A stretch of DNA of 34,213 bases from Sedimentibacter sp. (GCA_017995755.1 JAGOIH010000008.1:1-34213), one strand, 5' to 3'. Positions 14,971 through 22,855 are shown, counted from the first letter of the stretch. Program-made: numbers and translations. The notes: generated by a model not told the origin, from the sequence alone.

Positions 14971-16074
14971 TTACATATTAGAATTGTTATATGCTTTTTC
15001 GAAAATGCTTTGGAAGTCTTCAATTCCAACCGTAACAGATGATACCAAGTCTTCATCAGTAGCATGACCGCTTTCATCAACTGCTATACCTTTTATTTCT
15101 TCAACAGTCTTGCCAACAACATATGCTGCAAATGCATCCGCCTGTTCATACCATTCTTTGCCTATGGCTGAAGCTTTTTTCATTCCGTAATCTTCGCCTA
15201 ATTCAACTTTAGTTATAGGCGCAACAGATAAATCAGTCGTGATTTTTCCTGATGCATCAAAATTCACGTTAGCTTGAGAAGCATCTATTATTGAACTAGT
15301 TACCTTTCCGTCTGCATCAAATGTTGCTACTGCATATGTTGAATAAGCCTGAGCCAATCCTTCTTTGTCGGCTGTTGCGTCTTTTGATTTGGCAATTGTA
15401 GTTACAACTCCCAATCCTAATTTATCGGAAGCATCAGCTCCTAAATTTTCTGCATTTGCTACAGCTTTTTCAATAGCTTCCTTATATGGGTTAATTTTGA
15501 TAGTTACTGATGAAACTAAATCAACTTCAGTTGGAACTCCTGATTCGTCCACAGCAATAGCTTTAACTTCTTCAACTGTTTTGCCTGCTACATACTGGGC
15601 TAAAGCATTAGCTTGTTCATACCATTCTTTATCGATACTTGAAGCTTTACCCAGTCCATATTCTTCTTTTAGCTCTTGTTTAGACTTAAATACAGTTTGT
15701 AAATCGGTTAATACTTTACCTTCATTGCTAAAAGCGATTTTAGTTTGAGCTGTATCTATTACAGTTTGCACTATTTTCCCTTCTTTGTCAACAGTTACTG
15801 CTACTATAACTGAATCTGTTTGTGCTGCTCCGTCTTTTTCGCCTGCATCCTTTGATTTTTCTACAGATGATACAACTGCCAATCCTGTTTTAACAGCACC
15901 TTCAGCTAATGGTTCTTCAGTTTTAGGTTCTTCTTGTTTTGGTTCTTCTTGTTTTGGTTCTTCTTCCTTGGGTTCCTCCACCGGTGTTTCAACTTTTGGT
16001 TGGTCCTGTGTGCATGCTGTGAAAGCAAATATAGATATGCTTAAGATCAACACTATTGCTAATATTTTTTTCAT
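14971..16074 (-). CDS. Lipoprotein with two tandem FMN-binding-like repeats, probable ApbE substrate
   Basis: A 367-aa protein with signal peptide and lipobox FTAC (Cys21), then a Glu/Pro/Lys-rich spacer with EEPKQ repeats (about 22-56). Two homologous domains of about 145 residues follow (about 60-205 and 215-362). Each has the order GLxVV, KSKDA, A(V)xxDxDGK, ID(T/A)xQ, LxxEYGxxKAS, KEWYEQAxAxAxYV, GKTVEExKxIAVDESG and DLVSSVT. The last motif (185-191 and 342-348) resembles the flavinylation site Dxx[ST][GS]AT of FMN-binding domains, with Val for Ala. The flavin would sit on Thr191 and Thr348. Lying next to apbE, it is best read as an extracytoplasmic flavin electron carrier comparable to PplA of Listeria. 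That function is inference. A GGAGG ribosome-binding site and a strong promoter suggest high expression. Confidence 0.72.
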   Translation of the reverse strand: MKKILAIVLILSISIFAFTACTQDQPKVETPVEEPKEEEPKQEEPKQEEPKTEEPLAEGAVKTGLAVVSSVEKSKDAGEKDGAAQTDSVIVAVTVDKEGKIVQTVIDTAQTKIAFSNEGKVLTDLQTVFKSKQELKEEYGLGKASSIDKEWYEQANALAQYVAGKTVEEVKAIAVDESGVPTEVDLVSSVTIKINPYKEAIEKAVANAENLGADASDKLGLGVVTTIAKSKDATADKEGLAQAYSTYAVATFDADGKVTSSIIDASQANVNFDASGKITTDLSVAPITKVELGEDYGMKKASAIGKEWYEQADAFAAYVVGKTVEEIKGIAVDESGHATDEDLVSSVTVGIEDFQSIFEKAYNNSNM

Positions 16075-16147
16075 TACTTTCCTCCATATTTTAAATATAT
16101 ATAATCAGCTTAAAGCTGTTTATAACTTTGTTGTGCAATTCGGTACG

Positions 16148-16176
16148 ATTTTAACAAATTGTTTCGTATTAGTCAA
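16148..16176 (-). promoter_or_regulatory. Promoter of the flavin-lipoprotein gene
   Basis: TTGACT (16171-16176), a 17-base spacer and TAAAAT (16148-16153) on the minus strand. The leader is about 65 bases with a small CAGCTTTAAGCTG hairpin. Confidence 0.75.
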
Positions 16177-16204
16177 CACATTTTTTGAAAATTTTATAGC
16201 TTTT

Positions 16205-16221
16205 GTTCAGCTATGCTGAAC
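16205..16221. promoter_or_regulatory. Palindromic operator candidate GTTCAGC-TAT-GCTGAAC
   Basis: A perfect 7-bp inverted repeat with a 3-base centre, 28 bases upstream of the -35 box of the lipoprotein promoter and downstream of the IclR-type regulator gene. The position suits an activator or regulator site. It is not followed by a T run on either strand, so it is not a terminator. Confidence 0.4.
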
Positions 16222-16246
16222 TATGTTCTGGATTATACTATTTTTA

Positions 16247-16274
16247 ATAGGATTTTGGTCCCCCGAAATCCTAT
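16247..16274 (-). terminator. Terminator-like hairpin after the IclR gene
   Basis: ATAGGATTT, a 10-base loop and AAATCCTAT directly after the stop codon at 16279. The T run is poor. The loop contains GGGGGACC. Confidence 0.5.
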
Positions 16275-16278
16275 AAAA

Positions 16279-17043
16279 TTATTCTTTATATCCTAATCTT
16301 CTCGATATTTCATCTGCAGCTTCTTTAATTATAATGACAATTTCTTTTATTCTTTCGTCATTCATCCTGAAGGCAGGTCCTGTTGTGCTCAAACTGAACC
16401 TTACTTTCCCCTCATGATCAAATATTGGTGCAGCTACACATTTTAATCCTTCAACATATTCTTCATTGTCTATAGTGTACCCCTTATTTTTAACTTCAAA
16501 CAATCTACTGATGAACTCAACTTTATTTGTTATTGTATTTTTTGTATGCTGTGGAATTCTTTTCGGTAAATAATTTTTAATCTTATCCTTATTCTGATAA
16601 CATATGATTATTTTACCGTCTGCAGTTGTATATGCCGGTAGCCTGGCTCCTATTGTAGTGGAAGTTTTTATTGACTTGTTGCATTCTCTTTTTTCTATCC
16701 ATACTACATCTGTTCCGTCAAGCATTGCTAAATGAACAGTTTCTTCAATTTTTTCACAGACCTTATCTATAACAGGCACCGCTGCGTTTCGAATATTCAT
16801 TGAATTAATTACCAAGTCACCGAATCCGACAAATCGTATGCCCAGTTTGTATTTTTGAGTTTCTTCATCCTGGGAGATGAAACCGTGATACTTGAGGGTA
16901 GATATAATACCATGAACAGTAGACTTGTTTAAGCCTAATCTATCAGAAATTTCCGTCAGCTTAAGCTCTTTGTTTTCTTCACTGAAACATTCCAGTATTT
17001 TTACTGCCCTGTCAATTGATTGAACTCTGGTTATATCTTTCAT
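16279..17043 (-). CDS. IclR family transcriptional regulator
   Basis: A 254-aa DNA-binding regulator. The N-terminal winged helix-turn-helix (SIDRAVKILECFSEENKELK, LTEISDRLGLNKSTVHGIIS) is followed by the IclR effector domain (AAVPVIDKVCEKIEETVHLA, VWIEKR, LPAYTTADGKIIIC, GLKCVAAPIFDHEGKVRFSL). The ATG at 17043 is chosen because GGAG lies nine bases before it. The frame is open a further 11 codons to a GTG, but that stretch has no ribosome-binding site. Family members sense small aromatic or carboxylic metabolites. The next gene downstream is the flavin-lipoprotein, a plausible target together with its own promoter region. Confidence 0.92.
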   Translation of the reverse strand: MKDITRVQSIDRAVKILECFSEENKELKLTEISDRLGLNKSTVHGIISTLKYHGFISQDEETQKYKLGIRFVGFGDLVINSMNIRNAAVPVIDKVCEKIEETVHLAMLDGTDVVWIEKRECNKSIKTSTTIGARLPAYTTADGKIIICYQNKDKIKNYLPKRIPQHTKNTITNKVEFISRLFEVKNKGYTIDNEEYVEGLKCVAAPIFDHEGKVRFSLSTTGPAFRMNDERIKEIVIIIKEAADEISRRLGYKE

Positions 17044-17196
17044 AATTAAATTCTCCAAAATTATAACATACAGCACTGCTAAAAATCAATATAAATAATT
17101 TATTAACAATCGATTGCGTATGTGATTCCAAACATATTACATTTTCCAATTATTTGCTATTAGAATTAAGTTTTATCATGTCGAATTCTATATTAT

Positions 17197-17208
17197 GATA
17201 ATATTATC
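17197..17208. promoter_or_regulatory. 12-bp palindrome in the IclR/HD divergent region
   Basis: GATAATATTATC is a perfect palindrome near the middle of the 281-base region between the divergent IclR and HD-protein genes. It is AT-rich, so chance is possible. A weak plus-strand promoter (TTGAAA 17243-17248, TTATAG 17266-17271) lies just downstream. Confidence 0.25.
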
Positions 17209-17324
17209 ACTGTGTAAATTGCTTGTCAATCTATATGTAAAGTTGAAAATGTTTTAGAAATTTTATTATAGACATGTCAACCCAAATAAGTTAAAATTAT
17301 GTTATTACAATAAGGAAGGGATAT

Positions 17325-17900
17325 ATGAATATGAATATGAATATGACTAAAGAAAAGGCATGGGAATTGCTGAAGGAGTACAATAAAGATGAGTTTCATC
17401 TGCAGCATGCAGATACGGTGGGCTTTGTGATGGAATACTTTGCAGAAAAATTAGGCTTTGAAGATGAGAAGGATTTTTGGGGGATTGTAGGAATTTTGCA
17501 TGATATTGACTTTGAAATGTATCCTGAAGAACATTGCGTAAAAATGCAGGAAATACTGTCCCAAAACGAAGTAGACGAAAAAATTATCAACTCGGCTGCA
17601 AGCCACGGATACGGGCTTACAGACGTAAGAGTAAAACCTGAGCATACTATGGAAAAAATACTTTTTGCAACTGATGAACTGACAGGTTTGATAGGTGCTG
17701 CAGCATTGATGCGTCCTTCAAAGAGTACCTTGGATATGGAGCTTAAGTCTTTAAAGAAAAAATTCAAGACAGCAAGTTTTGCTGCAGGCTGCTCAAGAGA
17801 AGCCATAAAAACCGGAGCAGAAATGCTGGGATGGGATTTGGACTATTTGCTGGATGAAACATTAAAAGCAATGCAGGAATACGAAAAAGCAAGACAATGA
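17325..17900 (+). CDS. HD domain protein (predicted metal-dependent phosphohydrolase)
   Basis: A 191-aa protein with the HD superfamily metal ligands His28 (LQHADTV), His59-Asp60 (GILHDIDFE), His94 (ASHGYG) and Asp117 (FATDELTGLI). It resembles the small stand-alone HD phosphohydrolases of Clostridia. The substrate, probably a nucleotide or other phosphate ester, cannot be told. The start is ambiguous: ATGAAT is repeated three times in frame (17325, 17331, 17337), followed by ATGACT (17343). GGAAGGG at 17314-17320 fits the second ATG best by spacing, and all four give proteins within six residues of each other. It is a single gene divergent from the IclR regulator. Confidence 0.85.
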   Translation: MNMNMNMTKEKAWELLKEYNKDEFHLQHADTVGFVMEYFAEKLGFEDEKDFWGIVGILHDIDFEMYPEEHCVKMQEILSQNEVDEKIINSAASHGYGLTDVRVKPEHTMEKILFATDELTGLIGAAALMRPSKSTLDMELKSLKKKFKTASFAAGCSREAIKTGAEMLGWDLDYLLDETLKAMQEYEKARQ

Positions 17901-17905
17901 AAAAT

Positions 17906-17930
17906 AAAGGATATGCCACGCATGTCCTTT
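17906..17930. terminator. Bidirectional terminator between HD gene and acyltransferase gene
   Basis: AAAGGATATGC, CAC, GCATGTCCTTT: an 11-bp stem with one wobble, T-rich on both sides. It sits between the two convergent stop codons. Confidence 0.8.
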
Positions 17931-18980
17931 TTAATTTGTTGCTGCTGATTTTCTTTTCTTAAATTTATTTCTTATAAGAGTGAATGCCAAGCAGGATATT
18001 ACCGTAATCGGTATTACTGTAAATGTGTAAAGAATTATTTTATCGGTAACCGATAAGAAGTTGTTTTCTGCATATCTAATCATAAGAGTCAAAACCAGCG
18101 GATGCATCAAATAAATATAGTAGGAGCTTTGCCCGAAAACTCTTATAAAGGGGTAAATATTTTTTAATTTATCCTTCATCCATAAGCCTGTTAAATATAC
18201 AAAAGGCAATGATATGGTTGAAATCAGAAACCATACAAGAGTAGTTGCAGCAGAATCATAATATGAAACAAGAGTGTAAATTATACTCATAACTATATAA
18301 GACAAAACTATAAACACTTTATTTTTCTTGATCCATGTAAAATAATTATCGTATTCCAAAGTAATATAAATGCCCAGCATATAAAATAACATGTATTTCA
18401 AGAATAATCTGTCTGATAAATTAAACCTTATGAATTCAGCACACAAATAAGTTATTATTCCTGCAATTATCAGTATTGTCACTTTCCTTTCGGAATTTTT
18501 CAAAATAAAATAGAATATGGGGCCTGCAATGTACATCTGAATAATAATTATCACAAAGTAAAGATGATATGACATTGTTCCCTGTAAAAGGCTTTTTATA
18601 AAAAACTTAATATCAAGACTGTAATATCCCAAATATATATAAGCGGCATAATAAACAATACACCAGGCAAAATAAGCAACGATAACCTTAGAAAGTCTTT
18701 TTTTGAGAAATTCCATATACTTGAATTCACTTTTTTTGTAACAGTAGCTGTAAAAGCTTGTTGCCCCGCTTAAAAGAATAAAAACCGGAGTAGTAAATTT
18801 AATGCTTCTGTTCAAAATAAGCACCAGAACATATGGAAAGCTACCGTGAATATAGAGTTCAATTCCTGTTGCTGTTATATGAACTATCATAACAGCAAAA
18901 CATGCTATGAATCTCATATAGTCCAGTTCATAAAGCTTGTCTCTTTTTTTGATAATTTGTTCTGCTGCAATTGTTGACAT
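17931..18980 (-). CDS. Acyltransferase 3 family membrane protein
   Basis: A 349-aa integral membrane protein with about ten helices, of the acyltransferase 3 (OafA/WecH-like) family that O-acylates surface sugars or peptidoglycan. The N-terminal signature YMRFIACFAVMIVHITATG carries the conserved Arg and His on the first helix. FFGQSS-type C-terminal motifs (FGQSSYYIYLMHPLV) are also typical. There is no extracytoplasmic SGNH domain. It stands alone, with no polysaccharide genes nearby, so the acceptor is unknown. Confidence 0.88.
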   Translation of the reverse strand: MSTIAAEQIIKKRDKLYELDYMRFIACFAVMIVHITATGIELYIHGSFPYVLVLILNRSIKFTTPVFILLSGATSFYSYCYKKSEFKYMEFLKKRLSKVIVAYFAWCIVYYAAYIYLGYYSLDIKFFIKSLLQGTMSYHLYFVIIIIQMYIAGPIFYFILKNSERKVTILIIAGIITYLCAEFIRFNLSDRLFLKYMLFYMLGIYITLEYDNYFTWIKKNKVFIVLSYIVMSIIYTLVSYYDSAATTLVWFLISTISLPFVYLTGLWMKDKLKNIYPFIRVFGQSSYYIYLMHPLVLTLMIRYAENNFLSVTDKIILYTFTVIPITVISCLAFTLIRNKFKKRKSAATN

Positions 18981-19114
18981 TACATCACTCTTTTAAGAAT
19001 ATTTTGGTTATTTTATCATTTATGAGGGACAAATGCAAACCTTTTGAAAATCCATAAATTAAAAATGTTGGGATAATCCGCCGTCTTACATTAGATTTAT
19101 ATTATTATTTCAAT

Positions 19115-19357
19115 TTATATACTGCTCTTATATTGCTTCAAAAGATATATATACTTTTGTTCCGCAGCTTCCACCTTATAAATTGCATAGTCAACCAAGT
19201 CAGGCTGTGACACATTTTCAAAAATATTTTTTGCATCTTCCCATTCTTTTTTAGCATTTTCAATATTTAAAAACATTTCGTCCTTTTCCGAATGCTTCTT
19301 TGATATAAAATTCTCTATTATGCTTCTTATACTAATCTTTCTTTGAATATCGTTCAT
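19115..19357 (-). CDS. DUF2508/YaaL family small protein
   Basis: An 80-aa helical protein. The pattern AKKEWEDAKNIFENV, then PDLVDYAIYKVEAAEQKYIY, matches the DUF2508 (YaaL) family, which in Bacilli and Clostridia is found just after recR and before bofA. Here it lies 2.5 kb past recR in the same direction, separated by a permease, tdk and ogt. An AGGAGG ribosome-binding site precedes the ATG. Function is unknown. Confidence 0.8.
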   Translation of the reverse strand: MNDIQRKISIRSIIENFISKKHSEKDEMFLNIENAKKEWEDAKNIFENVSQPDLVDYAIYKVEAAEQKYIYLLKQYKSSI

Positions 19358-19437
19358 GGAAAAAACCTCCTATCTTTATTATTATAGACAGAAGGTTCCT
19401 TTTTATTCCTAATATTCCAAAATTAATATATGTCGTT

Positions 19438-19902
19438 CTATGAGTTTTCTTTTTCCAGCCTTAGAAGATATTCTTTTATTTCTATGCCTCCCCCGTATCC
19501 TACAAGCTTGCCGTTTTGGCCAATTACCCTGTGGCAGGGGATGATGATTGAAATTGGATTTTTGTTGTTAGCCATACCTACAGCCCTTGATGCTTTTTCA
19601 TTCCCGGCTTCTATAGCAATATCCTTATAGCTTACAGTCTTGCCGTAAGGAATATTCTTTAGAGCATTCCATACTCTTTTCTGAAATTCTGTACCGGATG
19701 GAGCCAGGGGCAAATCAAATAAGCTTCTTTGACCCTTTAGATATTCCTCTATCTGTTTATGTGCTTCCTTGATAAGTGGAGTCTCTTCTACAGGAATATC
19801 ATTTAATTTTTCATTTCCAAACAAGACATGTGTAATGAAACCGTCATTCTCTGCAATGCTTATTTTACCTATATCTGTATCATAATAAAATATACTTTTC
19901 AT
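19438..19902 (-). CDS. ogt: Methylated-DNA--protein-cysteine methyltransferase
   Basis: A 154-aa suicide DNA repair enzyme that takes the methyl group from O6-methylguanine onto a cysteine. The active-site motif PCHRVIG is intact with Cys123, preceded by the DNA-recognition helix region (PYGKTVSYKDIA, SRAVGMANNKNP). It is an Ogt-type protein without an AdaA domain. GGAGG lies directly upstream. The gene begins 17 bases after the tdk stop, so the two are probably co-transcribed. Confidence 0.96.
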   Translation of the reverse strand: MKSIFYYDTDIGKISIAENDGFITHVLFGNEKLNDIPVEETPLIKEAHKQIEEYLKGQRSLFDLPLAPSGTEFQKRVWNALKNIPYGKTVSYKDIAIEAGNEKASRAVGMANNKNPISIIIPCHRVIGQNGKLVGYGGGIEIKEYLLRLEKENS

Positions 19903-19919
19903 TCTTCCTCCGCCAATTA

Positions 19920-20558
19920 TTACTTATCCTTTTTTAACTTTTCATATCTTATTATCAGGTCTTCGCCTTTTTCCTTGTAAGGCATGACCTTCCCTTCCTT
20001 ATAGTGCTTCCTGCAGAGAGGAATGTAACTTTCGTTTCCACCTATGAAAATTTGTTCGCCTGTATATACAACTTTGCCGTCTAAAATACGGGCATTGGTT
20101 AAAGCTTTTTTGCCGCACCAGCAAATGGTTTTAATTTCCTCTATTTTGTCTGCCAATGCCAAAAGCCAGTATGAACCTTCGAATAATTCATTTTTGAAAT
20201 CGGCTCTAAGTCCGTAGCACATAACCGGAATATTCAGCTCATCAACTACGTCCGTAAGCTCTTCTATATGGTGTTTTTTTAAAAACTGGCATTCATCAAT
20301 TATAACTGCATCAACACCGAATAAATCATTATATTCCCTTACAACTTCGAAAATATCCATATCCTCATTAACAGCTACTGCTCTCCTGCTAAGTCCCATC
20401 CTGGAGGCAACAACTCCCGATTCTGCAAACCTGTTATCCAGTGAAGATGTAAATACCAGGGGGTTTTGTCCTCTTTCTTCATAATTAAATGCAACCTTTT
20501 GAACTTCTATGCTCTTTCCGGCACCCATGGTGCTGTATCTAAAATAAAGCTGCGCCAT
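19920..20558 (-). CDS. tdk: Thymidine kinase (type II)
   Basis: A 212-aa enzyme phosphorylating thymidine to dTMP in the salvage pathway. It has the P-loop STMGAGKS near the N-terminus, VIIDECQFL (Walker B-like), and the zinc-binding pairs CWC and CRKH of type II enzymes. The ATG at 20558 is chosen over one five codons upstream because AGGAG lies six bases before it. In Bacillus tdk follows rho-rpmE; here it is 6 kb from them. Two phased palindromes (20606-20671) lie just upstream and are likely to regulate it. Confidence 0.95.
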   Translation of the reverse strand: MAQLYFRYSTMGAGKSIEVQKVAFNYEERGQNPLVFTSSLDNRFAESGVVASRMGLSRRAVAVNEDMDIFEVVREYNDLFGVDAVIIDECQFLKKHHIEELTDVVDELNIPVMCYGLRADFKNELFEGSYWLLALADKIEEIKTICWCGKKALTNARILDGKVVYTGEQIFIGGNESYIPLCRKHYKEGKVMPYKEKGEDLIIRYEKLKKDK

Positions 20559-20605
20559 AATTGTCTCCTTCATAATGTGTTATAAATTTTAATTATTTTC
20601 AATTG

Positions 20606-20671
20606 TTTACATAAAAGAAATTATGTATTCTTTAAATTTTCCCTTGGTTTACATAAATGTAATTATGTAAA
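20606..20671. promoter_or_regulatory. Two phased palindromic operators upstream of tdk
   Basis: Site 1 (20606-20629) is TTTACATAA-N6-TTATGTATT. Site 2 (20648-20671) is TTTACATAA-N6-TTATGTAAA, a perfect 9-bp inverted repeat. The centres are 42 bp apart, which is four helical turns, so dimers on both sites would face the same side of the DNA. They lie between the permease stop codon and the tdk start. The regulator is unknown. Confidence 0.65.
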
Positions 20672-20690
20672 TACCGACCGCATATTCCTG

Positions 20691-21740
20691 TTATACTAAA
20701 TCCAGTTTCAAGTCTCCGTCTTTAATCCAGCCTATTTTTCTTAAAATATTACCTATAAGAGGGGTAAGCAGCACAGGAATTCCTATGTATAATATTAATA
20801 TTCCGAGCCACACTTTCATTCCGCCGCCCATGGCATTTAATGTTTCAATGATTCCTACCAGCCCGCTGGTTCCCATGCCTGCCCCTATGGGGCTGTTTTC
20901 CATCCGGAATAAAACTGTTGCCATCGGACCCGTAATTGCAGATACTATTACAGCAGGTATCCAGCACTTCGGGTTTCTCACCAGATTTGGCACCTGCAGC
21001 ATTGATGTTCCCAGTCCTTGGGCAGCAACTCCTCCCCAACCGTTATCCCTGAAGCTTAAAAACGCAAATCCAACCATATGGGCGCAGCATCCGGCGGTTG
21101 CTGCACCTGCAGCAATGCCTGAAAGACCAAGCATCATGCATAGGGCTGCACTGCTTATGGGCAGTGTCAATACTATGCCTACCACCACTGAAACCAGCAT
21201 GCCCATTAAAAGAGGCCTCAAGGTTGTAGCATACATAATAAATTCACCCGTAGCAGTCATAAAAGCTCCTATTGCAGGTCCTACAGCAGAAGCAATCAAA
21301 GTACCTGCAATAATTGTAACAGCGGGTGTAAGAATAATATCAATTTTTGTTTCCTTTGAAACCAGTTTGCCAAATTCAGCCCCTACCAGGGCTGCGCAAA
21401 AGGCTCCTGCCGGTCCTCCCAGGACATTGCCTGCGGTTCCCGTAATTGTAGAAGCAAACAAGACTAAGGGGGGAGCTTTCAGCCCATAGGCAACAGCAAC
21501 GCCGATTGCTGCCCCTGTCATCTGTAGGCAAATTGGATATATTGTTTCAGTTAAAAATAAAATGCCGGCCTTTTTGCCGATGGTATTGAGGATAGTCCCT
21601 ATCAGCAAGGACGCGAATAAGCCGTAAGCCATGAGTCCTAAGGCTTCAATCAGGTATCTTTGAACTGAAATCTTAATATTCTTTTTTCTTAAAAAGCTTT
21701 TAAATTTTGATTCCTTTTCATTCTCATTTTTTTTACTCAT
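20691..21740 (-). CDS. PTS EIIC-like permease of the PfoR (PTS_EIIC_2) family
   Basis: A 349-aa membrane protein with a charged cytoplasmic N-terminus and about nine or ten Gly/Ala-rich helices. Segments such as GAAIGVAVAYGLKAPPLVLF, PAGAFCAALVGAEFGKLVS, LPISSAALCMMLGLSGIAAG and MENSPIGAGMGTSGLVG match the family that includes PfoR of Clostridium perfringens, classed as PTS subunit IIC. No IIA or IIB partner is nearby. Substrate and mechanism are not established. GAGGG precedes the ATG and a promoter lies at 21777-21805. Confidence 0.82.
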   Translation of the reverse strand: MSKKNENEKESKFKSFLRKKNIKISVQRYLIEALGLMAYGLFASLLIGTILNTIGKKAGILFLTETIYPICLQMTGAAIGVAVAYGLKAPPLVLFASTITGTAGNVLGGPAGAFCAALVGAEFGKLVSKETKIDIILTPAVTIIAGTLIASAVGPAIGAFMTATGEFIMYATTLRPLLMGMLVSVVVGIVLTLPISSAALCMMLGLSGIAAGAATAGCCAHMVGFAFLSFRDNGWGGVAAQGLGTSMLQVPNLVRNPKCWIPAVIVSAITGPMATVLFRMENSPIGAGMGTSGLVGIIETLNAMGGGMKVWLGILILYIGIPVLLTPLIGNILRKIGWIKDGDLKLDLV

Positions 21741-21776
21741 TTTTATCCCTCTATAACTTGTATTCTTATAACTTAT

Positions 21777-21805
21777 ATTCTAAGCCGCTTTCTCCATAAA
21801 TTCAA
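21777..21805 (-). promoter_or_regulatory. Promoter of the PfoR-like permease gene
   Basis: TTGAAT (21800-21805), a 17-base spacer and TAGAAT (21777-21782) on the minus strand. Confidence 0.55.
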
Positions 21806-21879
21806 TTTTTTTCCCTGAACTTTATTTTGCTGGCTAACCTGCAGTTAGAAAAGTTTGTGGGTCTGATCCTTTGTTAAAA

Positions 21880-21906
21880 GTTGAAAAAGCATGAAATTCA
21901 TGCTTT
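21880..21906 (-). terminator. Terminator of the dnaX-ybaB-recR operon
   Basis: AAAGCATGAA, A, TTCATGCTTT followed by a T run on the minus strand, starting at the base after the recR stop codon. Confidence 0.85.
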
Positions 21907-22503
21907 CTACATTTCTCTTCTGCCTTCCATGGCTCTCATGAGAGTAACTTCGTCTGCGTATTCTATGTCTCCGCCTACTGGAATTCCATGGGCTATGCGG
22001 GTTACTTTAATCCCCATTGGCTTTATGAGACGGGATATATAAACTGCCGTTGCCTCTCCTTCAATAGTTGGATTTGTCGCTAAAATTACTTCTTTTACAT
22101 CTGCATTAAGCCTTGTTATTAAACTTTTGATATTTATATCATCAGGACCAATTCCATCGAGAGGAGAAATTGTTCCATGAAGGACGTGGTAGACACCTTT
22201 GTACTCCTTGGTCCGCTCCATGGCTGCAATATCTCTTACATCTTCAACAACACATATGGTTGACATATCTCTCTTAAAAGAGCTGCAAATACTGCATAGC
22301 TCGCCTTCTGTCATGTTCCCGCATCTTTGACAGTGTTTTGTATATTTTTTTGCATTAACTATTGCTTTTGCAAGCTCAACAACATCAGCCTCTTTCATAT
22401 CAAGAATATGAAAAGCAAGCCGCTGAGCTGATTTTCTTCCTATTCCCGGAAGCTTTGCCATTTCTTCTATTAGTTTCGTAACAGGTGCGGTGTAATGCTC
22501 CAT
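21907..22503 (-). CDS. recR: Recombination protein RecR
   Basis: A 198-aa DNA repair protein that loads RecA at gaps together with RecO/RecF. It shows, in order, the helix-hairpin-helix [15 protein letters not shown], the four-Cys zinc finger [16 protein letters not shown], and the Toprim domain ([33 protein letters not shown]). The ATG at 22503 overlaps the ybaB stop as TGATG, and a GTG one codon earlier is the alternative. It is the third gene of the classical dnaX-ybaB-recR operon. Confidence 0.97.
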   Translation of the reverse strand: MEHYTAPVTKLIEEMAKLPGIGRKSAQRLAFHILDMKEADVVELAKAIVNAKKYTKHCQRCGNMTEGELCSICSSFKRDMSTICVVEDVRDIAAMERTKEYKGVYHVLHGTISPLDGIGPDDINIKSLITRLNADVKEVILATNPTIEGEATAVYISRLIKPMGIKVTRIAHGIPVGGDIEYADEVTLMRAMEGRREM

Positions 22504-22853
22504 CACATTAACCCCGGTATGTTTACTCCGCCTGTTATTTTTTTCATTTCACTGTCCGTCATTTCATCAGCTTTTCTGAAAGCTTCGTTAATGGCGGCAA
22601 CAATCATGTCTTCAAGCATTTCAACATCGTCTTTGTCTACTACTTCAGGATCTATTTTAAGCTCCAGCAAGGTTTTTTTACCGTCAACCTTGACTGTAAC
22701 TGCTCCTCCGCCTGATGTTGCTTCCACTTCTCTCTGTTGAAGTTCTTTTTGCATATCCTCCATTTGTTTCTGCATTTTTTGAACCTGCTTCATCATATTG
22801 TTCATATTTCCGCCGCCGGGCATACCCATGGGCATTTTTCTGCCTTTCGCCAT
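22503..22853 (-). CDS. YbaB/EbfC family nucleoid-associated protein
   Basis: A 116-aa DNA-binding protein. The Gly/Met-rich N-terminus ([20 protein letters not shown]) and the core [19 protein letters not shown], then [10 protein letters not shown] and [15 protein letters not shown], are diagnostic. It starts 2 bases after the dnaX stop with AGGAGG inside the dnaX end, and it overlaps recR, so all three genes are coupled. Confidence 0.96.
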   Translation of the reverse strand: MAKGRKMPMGMPGGGNMNNMMKQVQKMQKQMEDMQKELQQREVEATSGGGAVTVKVDGKKTLLELKIDPEVVDKDDVEMLEDMIVAAINEAFRKADEMTDSEMKKITGGVNIPGLM

Positions 22854-22855
22854 TT

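Noticed and set aside
20785-21489. A 234-codon open frame on the plus strand
   Set aside because: Antisense to the PfoR-like permease gene. Its composition is the complement of Gly/Ala-rich membrane helices.
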